In this document: in pieces, positions 1 to 6,288 of the stretch
Layout of the letters: every line of letters begins with the position of its first letter
Numbering within the stretch: the stretch's first letter is position 1
Assembly (NCBI RefSeq): GCF_900112255.1
Contig: NZ_FOLE01000005.1
Location: forward strand, 186,001 to 250,000
DNA length: 64,000 nt
From: Flexibacter flexilis DSM 6793
GTDB taxonomy: Bacteria > Bacteroidota > Bacteroidia > Cytophagales > Flexibacteraceae
Direction of reading: 5' to 3'
Program-made: the position numbers and the translations under genes
Notes under the pieces: generated by a model
Seen by the model: the letters and a program-made list of their open reading frames with translations, nothing else
What the model was told of the DNA's origin: nothing
Databases searched by the model: none

Positions 1-366
1 TATATTTCCCCATGGCTCATAATACGTGAGGTCTCCAGCGGAAGGATCAAAACCAGAAGCCGCACTTTCAGAGGTAAGCGGCGAGGCCAAGACCACGATT
101 TTTTCGGTTTTGTTGTAGTCTTCCATGTGTAAGGTAAGCGGAAGCCTTGCGGCAAAATCCCTGCTGGTGGGATTGTCGTACAAAACGGCAGTAGCTACCG
201 CATTCCCGACCGTGATTTTAATTTTCATTTCATTGTTATTGGTCAAATGATTGCTGGGAAAGGCCGCAGAGTTATTTTCTTTGCAGGCCACAAGGCCGAA
301 CAAAAACATTAATGCGTACCAAAGTCTTGCTTTGTAACGGAATAAATCATTTCGAAAGACGCTCAT
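1..366 (-). CDS. Cyclophilin-like fold lipoprotein (3' end outside window)
   Basis: The reading frame is open from the left edge to an ATG at 366, giving 122 codons without the C-terminus. The N-terminus has a basic segment, a hydrophobic stretch and a lipobox (FGLVAC, Cys at residue 28), so it should be a lipoprotein. From about residue 47 (MKIKITVGNAVATAVLYDNP) it reads like the small cyclophilin-like beta-barrel family (COG2164-type), with the characteristic SAASGFDPSAGDLTYYEPWG segment just before the edge. The start overlaps the end of the acetyltransferase gene upstream by 20 bp, so the two are translationally linked in one operon. Biochemical function of these small cyclophilin-like proteins is not established. 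A methionine at 309 is a less likely internal start because it would lose the basic N-region. Confidence 0.8.
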   Translation of the reverse strand, partial: MSVFRNDLFRYKARLWYALMFLFGLVACKENNSAAFPSNHLTNNNEMKIKITVGNAVATAVLYDNPTSRDFAARLPLTLHMEDYNKTEKIVVLASPLTSESAASGFDPSAGDLTYYEPWGNI

Positions 367-934
367 CTGATATGGTTTTTATGATTTTAGCGGGTATTCC
401 CGCCACGACTACATTGTCTGGCACATCCTTAGATACCACAGCACCAGCTGCCACCACGGCATTTTCGCCCACCGTAACACCGCCCAATACAGTTGCACCT
501 GCGCCAATCCATGCCCCTTTTTTGATGATAATTGGCGTAGAAATCGTGGCTTTACGGTCGGCGGGGTTTAATGGATGATTCGTGGTGATTAAATTCACTT
601 TTGGCCCAATTAAAACATTGTCTTCCAGCGTAATGCCGCCTCTGTCCATAAACGTACAAGCGTGATTTACAAACACATTTTTTCCAATACGAATATTCTC
701 TCCAAAATCAGTGTAAAATGGTGGAATTAGAAAAAACGCCTCATCTACTTTTTGGCCAATAAGCTCTTCAAACACTTGGTTGATTTGAGTTGCGTCATCA
801 GTAACCAGTGTGTTTAATTTGGCTATTGTGCGCATCGCTTTTTTAATTACCTGCAACAATTCAGGATATTGAGCGTCGTCGAGCCGAATCATTTCCCCTA
901 ATTTATCCCTTTCAAAAATGCTTTTATTACTCAT
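347..934 (-). CDS. Sugar O-acetyltransferase, left-handed beta-helix (maltose/galactoside acetyltransferase family)
   Basis: A 195-residue protein of the usual length for the LacA/Maa family of acetyl-CoA-dependent sugar O-acetyltransferases. Residues about 1-60 form the N-terminal maltose-acetyltransferase cap, followed by hexapeptide repeats (for example IGPKVNLITTNHPLN, KGAWIGAGATVLGGVTVG, AVVAAGAVVSKDVPDNVVVA). The NH motif in TTNHPL matches the catalytic-histidine region of the family. It is the first gene of a minus-strand pair with the cyclophilin-like lipoprotein and is divergent from the AraC-type regulator at 1128, which is the likely controller. Substrate cannot be told from sequence. 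In related genomes such genes often travel with AraC regulators, cyclophilin-like proteins and small oxidoreductases, which suggests a detoxification or stress role rather than lactose metabolism (inference). Confidence 0.88.
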   Translation of the reverse strand: MSNKSIFERDKLGEMIRLDDAQYPELLQVIKKAMRTIAKLNTLVTDDATQINQVFEELIGQKVDEAFFLIPPFYTDFGENIRIGKNVFVNHACTFMDRGGITLEDNVLIGPKVNLITTNHPLNPADRKATISTPIIIKKGAWIGAGATVLGGVTVGENAVVAAGAVVSKDVPDNVVVAGIPAKIIKTISDERLSK

Positions 935-1066
935 TGATATTCAAGCAAGTACTGGTTATGCTATTTCCTTTTTGAAAAGAAATAATGCGTTGATTTTCTA
1001 TATCACAAAGTTCTTTATTAACTGTTAGAGTACTTTTATACAGAATACAGTATTATTTACCAGTTT

Positions 1067-1126
1067 TACGGATTGTAATTATTAAGAAAATCCGTATTGC
1101 TACCTTTGTGCTGTAACTAATACGGA
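1067..1126. promoter_or_regulatory. Divergent control region with repeated TACGGATT-type operator half-sites
   Basis: TACGGATT at 1067-1074 and its exact complement AATCCGTA at 1089-1096 form an inverted repeat with a 14-bp spacer. The half-site TCCGTATT (1091-1098) also pairs with AATACGGA at 1119-1126, two bases before the regulator's ATG. Between them lies TACCTTTG (1101-1108), a Bacteroidota -7 box, so bound protein would cover the regulator's own promoter. This fits autoregulation by the AraC-type protein and control of the divergent acetyltransferase operon. Binding is inferred. Confidence 0.5.
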
Positions 1127-1127
1127 C

Positions 1128-2033
1128 ATGGAACAGCAAGTAATAAGAATTGATAGCGTAAAAGATTATAACAGCCGTTTGGGTGTGGACACGCTGCATC
1201 CGCTGGTAAGTATCGTGGATTTTGACAAGCTCCCCGAAATACAGAGTTATCGGTTGTACATGGGCGTATATGCCATTTTTCTGAAAAATGTCAAGTGCGG
1301 CAATATGATATACGGCAACAGTTATTACGACTACGAAGACGGCACGTTGGTATTCATTTCGCCAGGGCAATTGTACGGCGTGGATAGCAACGGACTGAAA
1401 GCCAAACCGTCGGGTATGGCCTTGATTTTTCACCCAGATTTGTTGGCGGGCACGGCTTTAAACAAGGGCATCAAATCGTATTCGTTTTTTTCGTATGAGG
1501 TAAAAGAAGCCCTCCACATGTCCAAAAAGGAAAGAAAAATGGTGGAAGATTGCTTTAAGAAAATCGCCTTTGAAATGAGTCAGAACATTGACAAGCACAG
1601 CAAAACGCTGATTGTTTCAAATATTGAATTGCTTTTAAATTACAGTATGCGTTTTTATGACCGCCAATTCATCACGCGCAGCAACGTCAACAAAGATATT
1701 TTGGTACGTTTTGAAAATCTCCTGAACGATTATTTTCAGTCGGGCAAATCAGGTGATTTGGGTTTGCCTACGGTGACGTGGTGCGCCGAACAACTTTGCC
1801 TGTCGTCCAATTATTTTGGTGACCTTATCAAGAAAGAAACAGGCACGACGGCCTTAGAATATATTCAAAACAAGCTCATCGACGAGGCCAAAGTAAAGAT
1901 ATTCGACTCGTCCAAAAGCCTCAACGATGTGGCCACCGAGTTGGGGTTCAAATATCAGCAACATTTCACGCGGCTATTCAAGCAAAAAACAGGTTCTACG
2001 CCCAACGAATTTCGCAGCCTGAATCTGAATTAG
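1128..2033 (+). CDS. AraC-family transcriptional regulator
   Basis: The 301-residue protein has an N-terminal cupin-like sensory region (about 1-180, with SPGQLYGV in the barrel) and a C-terminal pair of helix-turn-helix motifs (about 200-300). The second recognition region, NDVATELGFKYQQHFTRLFK followed by TGSTPNEFR, is the AraC signature. The first HTH covers WCAEQLCLSSNYFGDLIK. It is transcribed divergently from the acetyltransferase/cyclophilin-like operon, with only 193 bp between starts, and carries repeated half-sites just upstream of its ATG. It is therefore probably the local regulator of both units. The effector is unknown. Its transcript ends at a strong hairpin at 2161-2199, after an intergenic composite repeat. 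Confidence 0.93.
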   Translation: MEQQVIRIDSVKDYNSRLGVDTLHPLVSIVDFDKLPEIQSYRLYMGVYAIFLKNVKCGNMIYGNSYYDYEDGTLVFISPGQLYGVDSNGLKAKPSGMALIFHPDLLAGTALNKGIKSYSFFSYEVKEALHMSKKERKMVEDCFKKIAFEMSQNIDKHSKTLIVSNIELLLNYSMRFYDRQFITRSNVNKDILVRFENLLNDYFQSGKSGDLGLPTVTWCAEQLCLSSNYFGDLIKKETGTTALEYIQNKLIDEAKVKIFDSSKSLNDVATELGFKYQQHFTRLFKQKTGSTPNEFRSLNLN

Positions 2034-2054
2034 TGTTTTTATTTCAATTTCTTT

Positions 2055-2133
2055 ACTACAAATATTTCAATCCTAACGGATTTGAAATTAGTCGTATCAA
2101 TCACAAAGCCTTTAGGCTTGGTATCTTTGTAGT
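2055..2133 (+). repeat. Composite hairpin element, copy 1 (Y-shaped, 79 bp)
   Basis: An outer inverted repeat ACTACAAA (2055-2062) / TTTGTAGT (2126-2133) encloses two mini-hairpins: AATCC-TAAC-GGATT (2069-2082) and AAGCC-TTTA-GGCTT (2106-2119). Folded as RNA or single-stranded DNA this gives a three-way junction. Related copies occur at 48489-48632, 52169-52716 and 56240-56305. It lies between the convergent AraC and dihydroorotase genes and has no coding capacity. Confidence 0.7.
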
Positions 2134-2160
2134 TAAATCACATAAAATCTCAACCAAAAA

Positions 2161-2199
2161 CGCCTGACAGATTCGTATTTCTATCAGGCGTTTTTTATT
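2161..2199. terminator. Bidirectional rho-independent terminator
   Basis: CGCCTGA / TCAGGCG stem (2161-2190) is followed by a T-run (2191-2197) on the plus strand and preceded by an A-run on its left side. It can therefore end transcription of both the AraC gene and the convergent dihydroorotase gene. Confidence 0.8.
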
Positions 2200-2213
2200 G
2201 TTAAAAAAACGTT

Positions 2214-3554
2214 TTAGGCTCTATCAAAAAGAAGTCGTTTGCCTGTTTGGCTCATGTCGAATGCGCCATCAGAGTACGCCAAATGTCCCGAAACAATCGT
2301 GTGGCGCACGCTCGAAGAGAAGGTATGACCTTGCAGCGGCGACCAACCACATTGATAATAAATATTGTCTGCGCCAACGGTATAAGGTTTGTTCAAGTCC
2401 ACCAACACCAAATCTGCCCAATAACCTTCGCGAATAAAGCCACGTTCGCGCACCTGAAAACATTGCGCTGGAGCATGTGCCATTTTCTCAACTACACGCG
2501 GCAAACTAATGCGGCCTTGTTGGGCGGCTTCGAGCATCATTAGCAACGAATGTTGCACCAAAGGCAGCCCCGACGGAGCTTGCAAATAGGGTTGTTGTTT
2601 TTCGGCGAGTGTGTGTGGCGCGTGGTCGGTGGCCACGATGTCGAGGCGGTCGTCGGTCAATGCTTGCCAAAGTGCTTCGCGGTTAAAGGCCTCTTTGATA
2701 GCAGGATTGCATTTAATCAGGTTGCCGAGCGTGTCGTAATCTTCCGACGAAAACCACAAGTGATGCACGCAGACTTCCGCCGTGATTTTCTTTTCCGAAA
2801 GTGGCAGTTTGTTGTCGAACAAAGTCAATTCTTTGGCCGTGCTGATATGCAAAATGTGCAACCTTGTGCCGTGTTTTTTGGCCAAGTCCACGGCCAGCGA
2901 CGAAGACAACCAACAGGCTTCTGTATCGCGGATAATGGGGTGAAATTTGGCGGTCAGTGGCTCAGTGGCTGTATCTTGGTAATGTTGTAGATGTCTGCGG
3001 ATAGTGGCTTCGTCTTCGCAGTGTGTGGCGATGAGCATGGGCGAAGCGGCAAAAAGTTGCTCTAAAGTCTGGGCATTGTCCACGAGCATATTGCCCGTAG
3101 AAGAACCCATAAACACTTTAATTCCGCATACATTTTCGGTATTGGTTTTCAAAACTTCCTCCAAATTGTCGTTGGAAGCCCCCATAAAAAACGAATAATT
3201 GGCCAGAGAACCCGCCGCCGCCGTTTGGTATTTTTGTTCCAAAAGCTCTTGCGTAAGCGTTGCGGGCTGTGTGTTGGGCATTTCCATGAAAGAAGTAACG
3301 CCGCCAGCTACTGCCGCGCGTGCTTCGCTGGCGATGGTGGCTTTGTGCGTAAGGCCAGGTTCCCGAAAATGCACTTGGTCGTCGATGCAACCCGCCAACA
3401 AATGCAAGCCTGTCGCGTCTATGACTTTGCGGGCAGACAAATGCGAAAGATTGCGGCCTATTTGTTCAATGCGGCCATTTTTTACCAAAACGTCGGCGGG
3501 TTTTACTTCGCCTTCGTTTACCATCAAAGCATTAAGAATCAGAATGTCAGACAT
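2214..3554 (-). CDS. pyrC: Dihydroorotase
   Basis: A 446-residue amidohydrolase of the class I dihydroorotase type, which closes N-carbamoyl-aspartate to dihydroorotate in pyrimidine synthesis. The N-terminus (ILILNALMVNEGEVKPADVL) and the metal-site region DDQVHFREPGLTHKATI are diagnostic. The position that is usually His in HxH is Gln here (DQVH). I recognise this as the variant typical of Bacteroidota dihydroorotases. Further metal ligands fit HILHIST, VCVHHLWF and DIVATDHAPHT near the C-terminal half. The ATG at 3554 is chosen because the protein then begins right at the beta-sandwich domain. A longer in-frame reading to 3590 needs a non-ATG start. The gene stands alone, convergent with the AraC regulator. 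Confidence 0.92.
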   Translation of the reverse strand: MSDILILNALMVNEGEVKPADVLVKNGRIEQIGRNLSHLSARKVIDATGLHLLAGCIDDQVHFREPGLTHKATIASEARAAVAGGVTSFMEMPNTQPATLTQELLEQKYQTAAAGSLANYSFFMGASNDNLEEVLKTNTENVCGIKVFMGSSTGNMLVDNAQTLEQLFAASPMLIATHCEDEATIRRHLQHYQDTATEPLTAKFHPIIRDTEACWLSSSLAVDLAKKHGTRLHILHISTAKELTLFDNKLPLSEKKITAEVCVHHLWFSSEDYDTLGNLIKCNPAIKEAFNREALWQALTDDRLDIVATDHAPHTLAEKQQPYLQAPSGLPLVQHSLLMMLEAAQQGRISLPRVVEKMAHAPAQCFQVRERGFIREGYWADLVLVDLNKPYTVGADNIYYQCGWSPLQGHTFSSSVRHTIVSGHLAYSDGAFDMSQTGKRLLFDRA

Positions 3555-3640
3555 ATACGCTAAAAAGTTTGAAAAATAATACACCGACAAAGGTATTCAA
3601 ACTTTTGGTACAAAAAGGGTGAAACCCCGAAAAACAAAAA

Positions 3641-3664
3641 GCGATACCGTTGGATTGGTATCGC
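3641..3664 (-). terminator. Terminator of the Rpn-family gene
   Basis: Perfect 8-bp stem GCGATACC / GGTATCGC with an 8-nt loop, followed on the minus strand by TTTTTGTTTTT. It lies 17 bp beyond the stop of the gene at 3681-4505. Confidence 0.8.
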
Positions 3665-3680
3665 AGTGCAATAGTTGCGG

Positions 3681-4505
3681 TTAAAGCCTTTCGATTTCTT
3701 CTTTCGTGAGGCCAGTTGCTTGAATAATGGTATCAATAGAAGCCCCTGCCTTTTTGAATGCCCTAATCATTTCAAGTTTTCCTTCGTCAAAAGCAGACTC
3801 AATCACACTTTTCAAATCCCTGTAAACCTTCAGGCTATTTTCATAATTTGCCAGCTCTGTTTGCCCAAACTTTGCCAATTCTGCTTTTTCAAATGCCTGA
3901 CTAAACACTTCATCTGAAAATATATTGGGCATTGTCTGGAAATCTTCCAAGTGCTTGATAAAATACAACCACTTGTCTAAGCGTGTGTTAAGTTCGCTGT
4001 CTGTCTTCAGAAAATTGGGAACTTCAATGTAAATAAAAGTAAGTTTATCATAAAATATTTTGCCGTGCTGATTTTTTAGTTTGATGGTGTGAACCACTTC
4101 ATTTTTTTCTGGTTCTGTTTCGTAGTCGTCAAAAGTAAAATCTAAAATACCAATGCAATAAACAGCTTTTAAATTATAATTCCATTCTCCTTTTTCGGCT
4201 TGTTCTCTAATCGGAAACGTTGAATAATAAACAGTTCTTTCTTTAAAATAATTTTGCTTGGCTTTCTGAAGCTCTACGATAAATTTTTCACCTTTTTCGT
4301 TTTCGCAATAAATATCATAAATAGCTTTTCTGTCAAGGTCTGTTTGGCCAAGTTGTTCGTTATTTTTGAAGGTTAAATCAACTATTTTATATGTGTTAGG
4401 CAATAGGGCATTTAAGAAATCAATAAGCAGTGGCTTACTGGCTTCCTCACCAAAGATTTTTTTAAATCCGAAGTCCGTAAATGGATTCAAATATTTAGCT
4501 TTCAT
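3681..4505 (-). CDS. Rpn-family PD-(D/E)XK nuclease (recombination-promoting nuclease / putative transposase)
   Basis: A 274-residue protein beginning with NPFTDFGFKKIFGEEASKPL, the hallmark start of Rpn/PDDEXK_2 proteins. A nuclease core follows: the acidic residue in RKAIYDIYCENEKGEKFIVELQ gives the D...ExQ pattern of the PD-(D/E)XK fold. The C-terminal tail (AGASIDTIIQATGLTKEEIERL) is the small helical end domain shared by many Bacteroidota members, and by two other loci in this window (9445-10314 and the remnant at 16957-17091). Family members cut DNA and promote RecA-independent recombination in E. coli, and recent work links some to phage defence. No terminal repeats surround it, so it is not an IS. 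It lies 68 bp downstream of the RT gene on the same strand, without an obvious terminator between, so co-transcription is possible. Confidence 0.88.
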   Translation of the reverse strand: MKAKYLNPFTDFGFKKIFGEEASKPLLIDFLNALLPNTYKIVDLTFKNNEQLGQTDLDRKAIYDIYCENEKGEKFIVELQKAKQNYFKERTVYYSTFPIREQAEKGEWNYNLKAVYCIGILDFTFDDYETEPEKNEVVHTIKLKNQHGKIFYDKLTFIYIEVPNFLKTDSELNTRLDKWLYFIKHLEDFQTMPNIFSDEVFSQAFEKAELAKFGQTELANYENSLKVYRDLKSVIESAFDEGKLEMIRAFKKAGASIDTIIQATGLTKEEIERL

Positions 4506-4573
4506 ATTGTTGTTAAATCAGAAATGGAAATTGCAGCATTATTTCACAGAAATATGTGTTATAAGTATTGCTA

Positions 4574-6103
4574 TCATTCGTCAGCTTCCTTATTTATCTT
4601 TTTTTCTAGATAACTCTTTATGGTTGTATCTACGTTATTAATATCCCTAATTAAAGTATTATTAGAGACGATATTATCTTTATAAAAATTTATATAATTT
4701 TCTTTTTGTTTTTCTTTTTTACATGATTTTGGCACTAGATATTTCGTTATACTTTCTGTTAAATTATTACGTAAATCATTCTTAAATATAATTAAATGAT
4801 AGTTTTGAAACCAGAATTTTTCATCTTTAAAGCTTTGTAAAAAACTTAAATCTTCCTCTGAAAATAGGTTCTCTTTTAGATAGTAAGATATTAAAACTTG
4901 ATTTTCAGATTTAATAACTAATTCTTTCATTGGCTGTAATAGGTCATCAAAACCATAAATTTTAATTGCAAAATAATAATATAATTGTTCGTCATGATAT
5001 AAATCTTTTAGTGATTCTTCATACCTTATCTCAAAAAATAATTTAAATTTATTGTAATCAAATTTATTCATTTGTCTAAATTTAGAAATAGAATAAAGTA
5101 ATGCCTCTGGAGATAGCTTATATAGATACAACAATTGATGATTATTATAATCTGTTACCATAAATTTTGACAAGTCTAATTGTACAAAATAAATATTTTT
5201 AAAAAAATTATTAATAAAAGTTTTTTTCATTTTATCATCTTGAATATTTGCAATTCTATAGATAATTTGATTTATAAAAACTAATTTATTTTTACTCGAT
5301 TCAGCTTTTATTTTTTCATTACAATACGATACAATTTTTCTCCAATATCGTTCGATAATATTGTAACTATTGAACGTTTCATATGTCCAAATTTCTACTT
5401 TCAAATCATTTCTTTCTAATTCATAATTATCTAGTATTTTTTCGTACAATGATATTATGTCTTTATGGTCTCTCTTATTACAAAAGAAATAAAAATCATC
5501 AGAAAAGTAAGAAAATTTGCAGTTAATACCTTTTTCTTCTATATTTTTTTCTATTTCTTTGCTTATTTTACTTAAATATTTTTCAGCAAAATATAATGAT
5601 AAATAATTGCCCATTAATAGACCATTAGTAGCCCCTATATTTAAGTTTGATAAAAATCTTTCATCATCACTATGGGCAAAGTCTAATTTATGTGTGTATA
5701 TCCTTCCGTAATATTCTTTTATATCTACTTTTAATAAAGTATCAAAAGTAGATAGATTGTTAAAATCTAAAGCTAATTGTCGTTCAAATTCACCTGTTTT
5801 AAATTCACCTATTTCCAAATCGGCAGATAATCTTTTATGCTTATCATCAGATTCTTGTATATTGTCAAAATGAGGGTAATTTTTAAACTTATAATACGCA
5901 GCATTAAAATTTAATATGTTAGGTATTTTTAGTGTTCTTTTACTATCATTTGTTTTTTTTATTCTAAATTTAAAAGGCTCACTCCATGCTAAATAATCTA
6001 TTGGCATATTTTCTATATTACGAGGATATTGTAGATTATCTATCTGAATGAAGTATCGTATTGGATTTTTGAAATTATATAAATAATTGATATTGGCTGG
6101 CAT
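4574..6103 (-). CDS. Abi-like (defence-type) reverse transcriptase
   Basis: A 509-residue protein with a reverse transcriptase core in the N-terminal half and no recognisable endonuclease or maturase domain. Motif A is LLKVDIKEYYGRIYTHKLDF (Asp127). The YTH stretch after it is typical of AbiA/AbiK/Abi-P2 and related 'unknown group' RTs. A motif-B-like segment TNGLLMGNYLSLYFAEKYL lies at about 159-177, and the catalytic box is YFSDDFYFF (Asp202, Asp203), FSDD replacing YADD. All three catalytic aspartates are present. Residues about 260-509 are helical, hydrophobic and Lys/Asn-rich, like the HEAT-type C-terminal region of Abi RTs. Codons are extremely AT-rich (13 of 60 bases G+C at 5281-5340, against 32 of 60 in pyrC at 2641-2700), indicating recent transfer. 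Abi RTs stop phage growth by abortive infection; the subgroup here is unknown. Confidence 0.83.
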   Translation of the reverse strand: MPANINYLYNFKNPIRYFIQIDNLQYPRNIENMPIDYLAWSEPFKFRIKKTNDSKRTLKIPNILNFNAAYYKFKNYPHFDNIQESDDKHKRLSADLEIGEFKTGEFERQLALDFNNLSTFDTLLKVDIKEYYGRIYTHKLDFAHSDDERFLSNLNIGATNGLLMGNYLSLYFAEKYLSKISKEIEKNIEEKGINCKFSYFSDDFYFFCNKRDHKDIISLYEKILDNYELERNDLKVEIWTYETFNSYNIIERYWRKIVSYCNEKIKAESSKNKLVFINQIIYRIANIQDDKMKKTFINNFFKNIYFVQLDLSKFMVTDYNNHQLLYLYKLSPEALLYSISKFRQMNKFDYNKFKLFFEIRYEESLKDLYHDEQLYYYFAIKIYGFDDLLQPMKELVIKSENQVLISYYLKENLFSEEDLSFLQSFKDEKFWFQNYHLIIFKNDLRNNLTESITKYLVPKSCKKEKQKENYINFYKDNIVSNNTLIRDINNVDTTIKSYLEKKINKEADE

Positions 6104-6224
6104 TTTGTATTTATTTTTAGATTTTATATGATTTTATTTATTTTTCAAACTCAAGATAAATATAATCATAGTTACTCAGGCAAACACCTTGTTTGTCATT
6201 CTTCTGCAAAATCCGAAACATAGC

Positions 6225-6265
6225 AAAAACTTGCAAATAAAATATGAAATTATTTGCAAGTTTTT
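6225..6265. terminator. Bidirectional terminator between the RT and the T9SS protein gene
   Basis: Perfect 16-bp stem AAAAACTTGCAAATAA (6225-6240) / 6250-6265 with a 9-nt loop and T-runs at both outer ends. It lies 23 bp beyond the stop of the minus-strand gene at 6289, so it terminates that gene and insulates the RT gene. Confidence 0.8.
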
Positions 6266-6288
6266 GTATCGTCTATTTCCGTACTGAC

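Noticed and set aside
2161-2199. CGCCTGA/TCAGGCG hairpin as a module of the adjacent composite element
   Set aside because: Although an ACGCC start is present, the stem is longer with a 16-nt gap and a T-run follows, which is the form of an ordinary terminator.
3681-4505. Rpn-family genes as transposases of IS elements
   Set aside because: No terminal inverted repeats or target-site duplications flank either intact gene. The 'transposase' label is historical, and the conserved motifs are those of a PD-(D/E)XK nuclease.
4574-6103. RT as part of a retron, group II intron or diversity-generating retroelement
   Set aside because: No msr/msd-like inverted repeat pair, no intron domain structure, no maturase or endonuclease domain and no template/variable repeat pair could be seen around it. 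The YTH motif and helical C-terminus fit Abi-like RTs better.
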